This document shows, piece after piece, positions 8,264 through 13,511 of a DNA stretch of 13,511 bases. The stretch is from contig JAKPAQ010000002.1 in the NCBI GenBank assembly GCA_029779385.1, positions 1 to 13,511 on the forward strand, in the 5' to 3' direction. The notes beneath the pieces were generated by a model that saw only the letters and a list, made by a program, of their open reading frames with translations, searched no databases and had not been told where the DNA came from. The position numbers and the translations under genes were made by a program. Every line of letters starts with the position of its first letter. The first letter of the stretch is position 1. The stretch comes from Actinomycetes bacterium (GTDB lineage Bacteria > Actinomycetota > Actinomycetes > Propionibacteriales > Nocardioidaceae).

Positions 8264-9100
8264 GTGCGCATTGCCTACCAAGGTGAGCCGGGAGCGAACT
8301 CGCACCTGGTGATCATCCAAAACTTTCCCGACGCCGAGCCAGTTGCTTGTGCGTCCTTTGAAGATGCGTTCGCGGCGGTAAATACCGGCGACTGCGAGTT
8401 GGCGATGATCCCGATCGACAATTCGCTGGCCGGTCGGGTCGCCGATATTCACCACCTGATCCCCTCAAGTGGCCTGCACATTGTTGGCGAACGATTCTTG
8501 CGGATTCAGTTCGCCCTGATGGGGTCGGCCGGCACCTCATTGGCCTCGATCAAGTCAGTGCACAGTCACGTCCATGCGCTCGGTCAATGCCGCCGGATTA
8601 TTGGCGAAAATGGCTGGAAACCGGTGATCTCGGGTGACACGGCCGGCGCGGCGCGAGAAATTGCCGAAGCAAACGACACCAGCCAGGCGGCCATCGCACC
8701 GCCATTGGCCGCCGACATTTATGGCCTGAACGTCTTGGCCGCCGACATCGAAGACGAAGACCACAACACGACACGATTCGTTTTGTTGTCGAAGGACTAT
8801 GTTCGAGCACCAGCCAACAATGGACCGGTCATAACCAGTTTCATCTTCAATGTTCGCAACCTCCCGTCGGCCCTCTACAAGGCACTTGGTGGCTTCGCCA
8901 CCAATGGGATCAACATGACCAAGCTGGAGAGCTACATGGTCGGTGGCGAGTTCGCCGCGACGATGTTCTTGGCCGAGGTCGAAGGCCATCCCGAGGATGC
9001 GGATCTGGCCCGTGCTCTCGAAGAGCTTTCGTTCTTCACCACCGAGGTCAAGGTGCTCGGCGTCTACCCGGCCGACCCGTTTCGCGCTGCGGCGAAATGA
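8264..9100 (+). CDS. pheA: Prephenate dehydratase with C-terminal ACT domain
   Basis: Converts prephenate to phenylpyruvate, the penultimate step of phenylalanine synthesis, in the cytosol. The 278 residues contain a dehydratase domain (1 to about 178) and a regulatory ACT domain (about 190-270). Dehydratase landmarks are AYQGEPGANS (4-13), IPIDNSLAGRVADIHHL (49-65), SHVHALGQCRRII (101-113), GDTAGAAREIAE (124-135) and the catalytic-region motif TTRF (169-172). There is no chorismate mutase domain. In the ACT domain the phenylalanine-sensing ESRP motif is replaced by ESYM (222-225), a variant I associate with the MRIAYQGEPGANSH class known from alphaproteobacteria. The start is GTG at 8264, preceded by a -10-like TAGGCT. 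Its stop overlaps the start of the GNAT gene by 4 bases. Confidence 0.95.
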   Translation: MRIAYQGEPGANSHLVIIQNFPDAEPVACASFEDAFAAVNTGDCELAMIPIDNSLAGRVADIHHLIPSSGLHIVGERFLRIQFALMGSAGTSLASIKSVHSHVHALGQCRRIIGENGWKPVISGDTAGAAREIAEANDTSQAAIAPPLAADIYGLNVLAADIEDEDHNTTRFVLLSKDYVRAPANNGPVITSFIFNVRNLPSALYKALGGFATNGINMTKLESYMVGGEFAATMFLAEVEGHPEDADLARALEELSFFTTEVKVLGVYPADPFRAAAK

Positions 9101-10182
9101 GCGGGCTCGACTGGCCGCTGAACGTACCTGTCCTAACCGACGGCCAAGTCACCTTGCGGGCGCACGTTCGCAGCGATATTGACCGGATGCTGGCGATGGC
9201 CCAAGACCCCGAAATGGTCGCTTGGACGGCGATCAGCGACCCGCACACCCGAGCCGAAAGCGAACGGTTTGCGTTTGAGGTCATCCCGGACGGCTGGAAC
9301 GAGGGCACCAACCGCGGGTGGGCGATCGAGTTCGAGGGCCGGTACGCGGGAAATGTCGACTTGCGCGGGGCTGGCCCGTTGGCCGACATCGGCTTTGCCC
9401 TGCACCCCGATTGTCGGGGCGAGTCAGTGATGACTAGCTCGGTGCGACTGGCGATCACCTACGCCTTCGTTGAGGCCGGTATCGAAGCGATCACTTGGCG
9501 CGCCCGAGTTGGCAATATCGCGAGTCTGCGCGTCGCTCACGCGACTGGTTTTCGCTTACACGAACTCGTCTCGGATCTGCTGTGCGAGCGCGGCCAGATC
9601 ATCGACGGCTGGACCGCCTCGATCCGGTTCGGCGATCCAACCTTTGCGCAAACCAAGTGGCACCGCGACCCCATCGAGACCGAGCGGCTTACGTTGCGAC
9701 CACCAACCGAGGCCGATTTAGCTCGTTGGGCAGAGGCCGAAGCGGACGAGGCCACCAGTTATTGGGCAAACCAACCGGCCCCGACTGTTAGCGAAGTTCG
9801 CGATGTCTACTACCGGTCGAACTGGCGCGCAGCCAAAGGCACCCACCTGGTCTGGACCGTCGCCGATCGAGAAACCGACCGATTCTGCGGCCAAGTGATG
9901 ATCGGCGACTTGCCCGGTTCGCCAGAAATCGGCTACTTCATGCACCCAGATTCGCGCGGGCTCGGGCTGATGACCGAAGCGGTGGACGCGGTTTCGCAGT
10001 TCGCTTTGGACCGGTTTGGTCTGAACCTAACGCGACTGAACCTGTCTGTCGGCGCAGGCAACACTAAAAGTGCTGCCATCGCCCGCACGTGTGGCTACAA
10101 GCAGTACGGTCAGGCGACGGCCGCCGAACAACTCGGCGATGGCACGCTGGCCGATCTGCTCTGTTTCGAACTGGTCCGCTAA
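9097..10182 (+). CDS. Tandem-GNAT N-acetyltransferase (RimJ/RimL-like, two domains)
   Basis: A 361-residue protein made of two GNAT acetyltransferase domains in one chain, using acetyl-CoA to acetylate an unknown amine (peptide N-terminus, amino acid or drug). Domain 1 covers about residues 10-180 and domain 2 about 190-361. Each repeats the same landmarks: TLRAHVRSDIDRM versus LTLRPPTEADLAR; the acetyl-CoA loop HPDCRGESVMTSSV (103-116) versus HPDSRGLGLMTEAV (283-296); and N-x-x-SLRVAHATGF (140-152) versus N-x-KSAAIARTCGY (322-334). Domain 2 keeps the canonical RGxGxxTEA, whereas domain 1 has RGESVMTSS and may bind CoA poorly. The ATG at 9097 overlaps the pheA stop (ATGA); no good Shine-Dalgarno is present, so reinitiation is likely. 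The DHA2 exporter gene starts 18 bases after the stop. The substrate cannot be inferred. Confidence 0.88.
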   Translation: MSGLDWPLNVPVLTDGQVTLRAHVRSDIDRMLAMAQDPEMVAWTAISDPHTRAESERFAFEVIPDGWNEGTNRGWAIEFEGRYAGNVDLRGAGPLADIGFALHPDCRGESVMTSSVRLAITYAFVEAGIEAITWRARVGNIASLRVAHATGFRLHELVSDLLCERGQIIDGWTASIRFGDPTFAQTKWHRDPIETERLTLRPPTEADLARWAEAEADEATSYWANQPAPTVSEVRDVYYRSNWRAAKGTHLVWTVADRETDRFCGQVMIGDLPGSPEIGYFMHPDSRGLGLMTEAVDAVSQFALDRFGLNLTRLNLSVGAGNTKSAAIARTCGYKQYGQATAAEQLGDGTLADLLCFELVR

Positions 10183-10188
10183 GACCGT

Positions 10189-10194
10189 GAAAGG
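10189..10194 (+). promoter_or_regulatory. Ribosome binding site deciding the DHA2 exporter start
   Basis: GAAAGG lies 6 bases upstream of the ATG at 10201. It favours that ATG over the in-frame TTG directly before it (10198) and indicates translation from a polycistronic mRNA shared with the upstream GNAT gene. Confidence 0.7.
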
Positions 10195-10200
10195 TATTTG

Positions 10201-13511
<3,311 letters not shown>

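Noticed and set aside
7709..8455. A 248-codon open frame on the minus strand covering the galK/pheA junction
   Set aside because: It runs antisense through galK and into pheA and has no recognisable family features.

Overview
The window looks like chromosomal, largely housekeeping DNA from a member of the Actinomycetota. I judge the base composition by eye at about 60% GC. Supporting signs are an SdhCAB complex with a single five-helix cytochrome b subunit, a monomeric NADP-type isocitrate dehydrogenase, frequent GTG starts, and first genes of transcription units that appear to lack a leader and a Shine-Dalgarno sequence. I cannot name a genus. No insertion sequence, integrase, CRISPR array, tRNA or rRNA is visible, and coding density is very high.

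Layout, left to right. Positions 1-1103 hold a minus-strand MarR regulator and an MFS exporter (the exporter runs off the left edge), driven by a promoter embedded in a long perfect inverted repeat. A 20-bp-stem terminator at 1118-1161 separates this unit from the minus-strand sdhC-sdhA-sdhB operon (1182-4604), the succinate dehydrogenase of the TCA cycle and respiratory chain. A divergent LysR regulator (4686-5573) shares an 81-bp promoter region with sdhC. Positions 5583-7105 hold a minus-strand trpS followed by an overlapping gene for a 2H phosphoesterase (2'-5' RNA ligase family). Divergent from trpS, a plus-strand run carries galK, pheA, a tandem-GNAT acetyltransferase gene and a 14-helix DHA2-type MFS exporter (7148-11676). 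The last gene, on the minus strand, is icd for monomeric isocitrate dehydrogenase; its 5' end lies beyond the right edge, and its 3' end overlaps the exporter gene by 9 bases.

Functionally the genes fall into small units: MarR with its presumed efflux partner; LysR with SDH; tryptophanyl-tRNA charging with a possible RNA-end enzyme; and phenylalanine synthesis with an acetyltransferase and an exporter. Two TCA-cycle enzymes (SDH and IDH) occur in the window but in separate units.

The most striking cross-cutting signal is regulatory. Five first genes (marR, sdhC, lysR, trpS, pheA), and galK with 7 bases, have a -10-like hexamer followed by exactly 6 bases and then the start codon, as expected for leaderless mRNAs. 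Most downstream operon genes instead carry recognisable Shine-Dalgarno sequences and/or 4-base start/stop overlaps. I did not find a convincing new defence system, mobile element or other undescribed multi-gene system; the findings are modest and testable.
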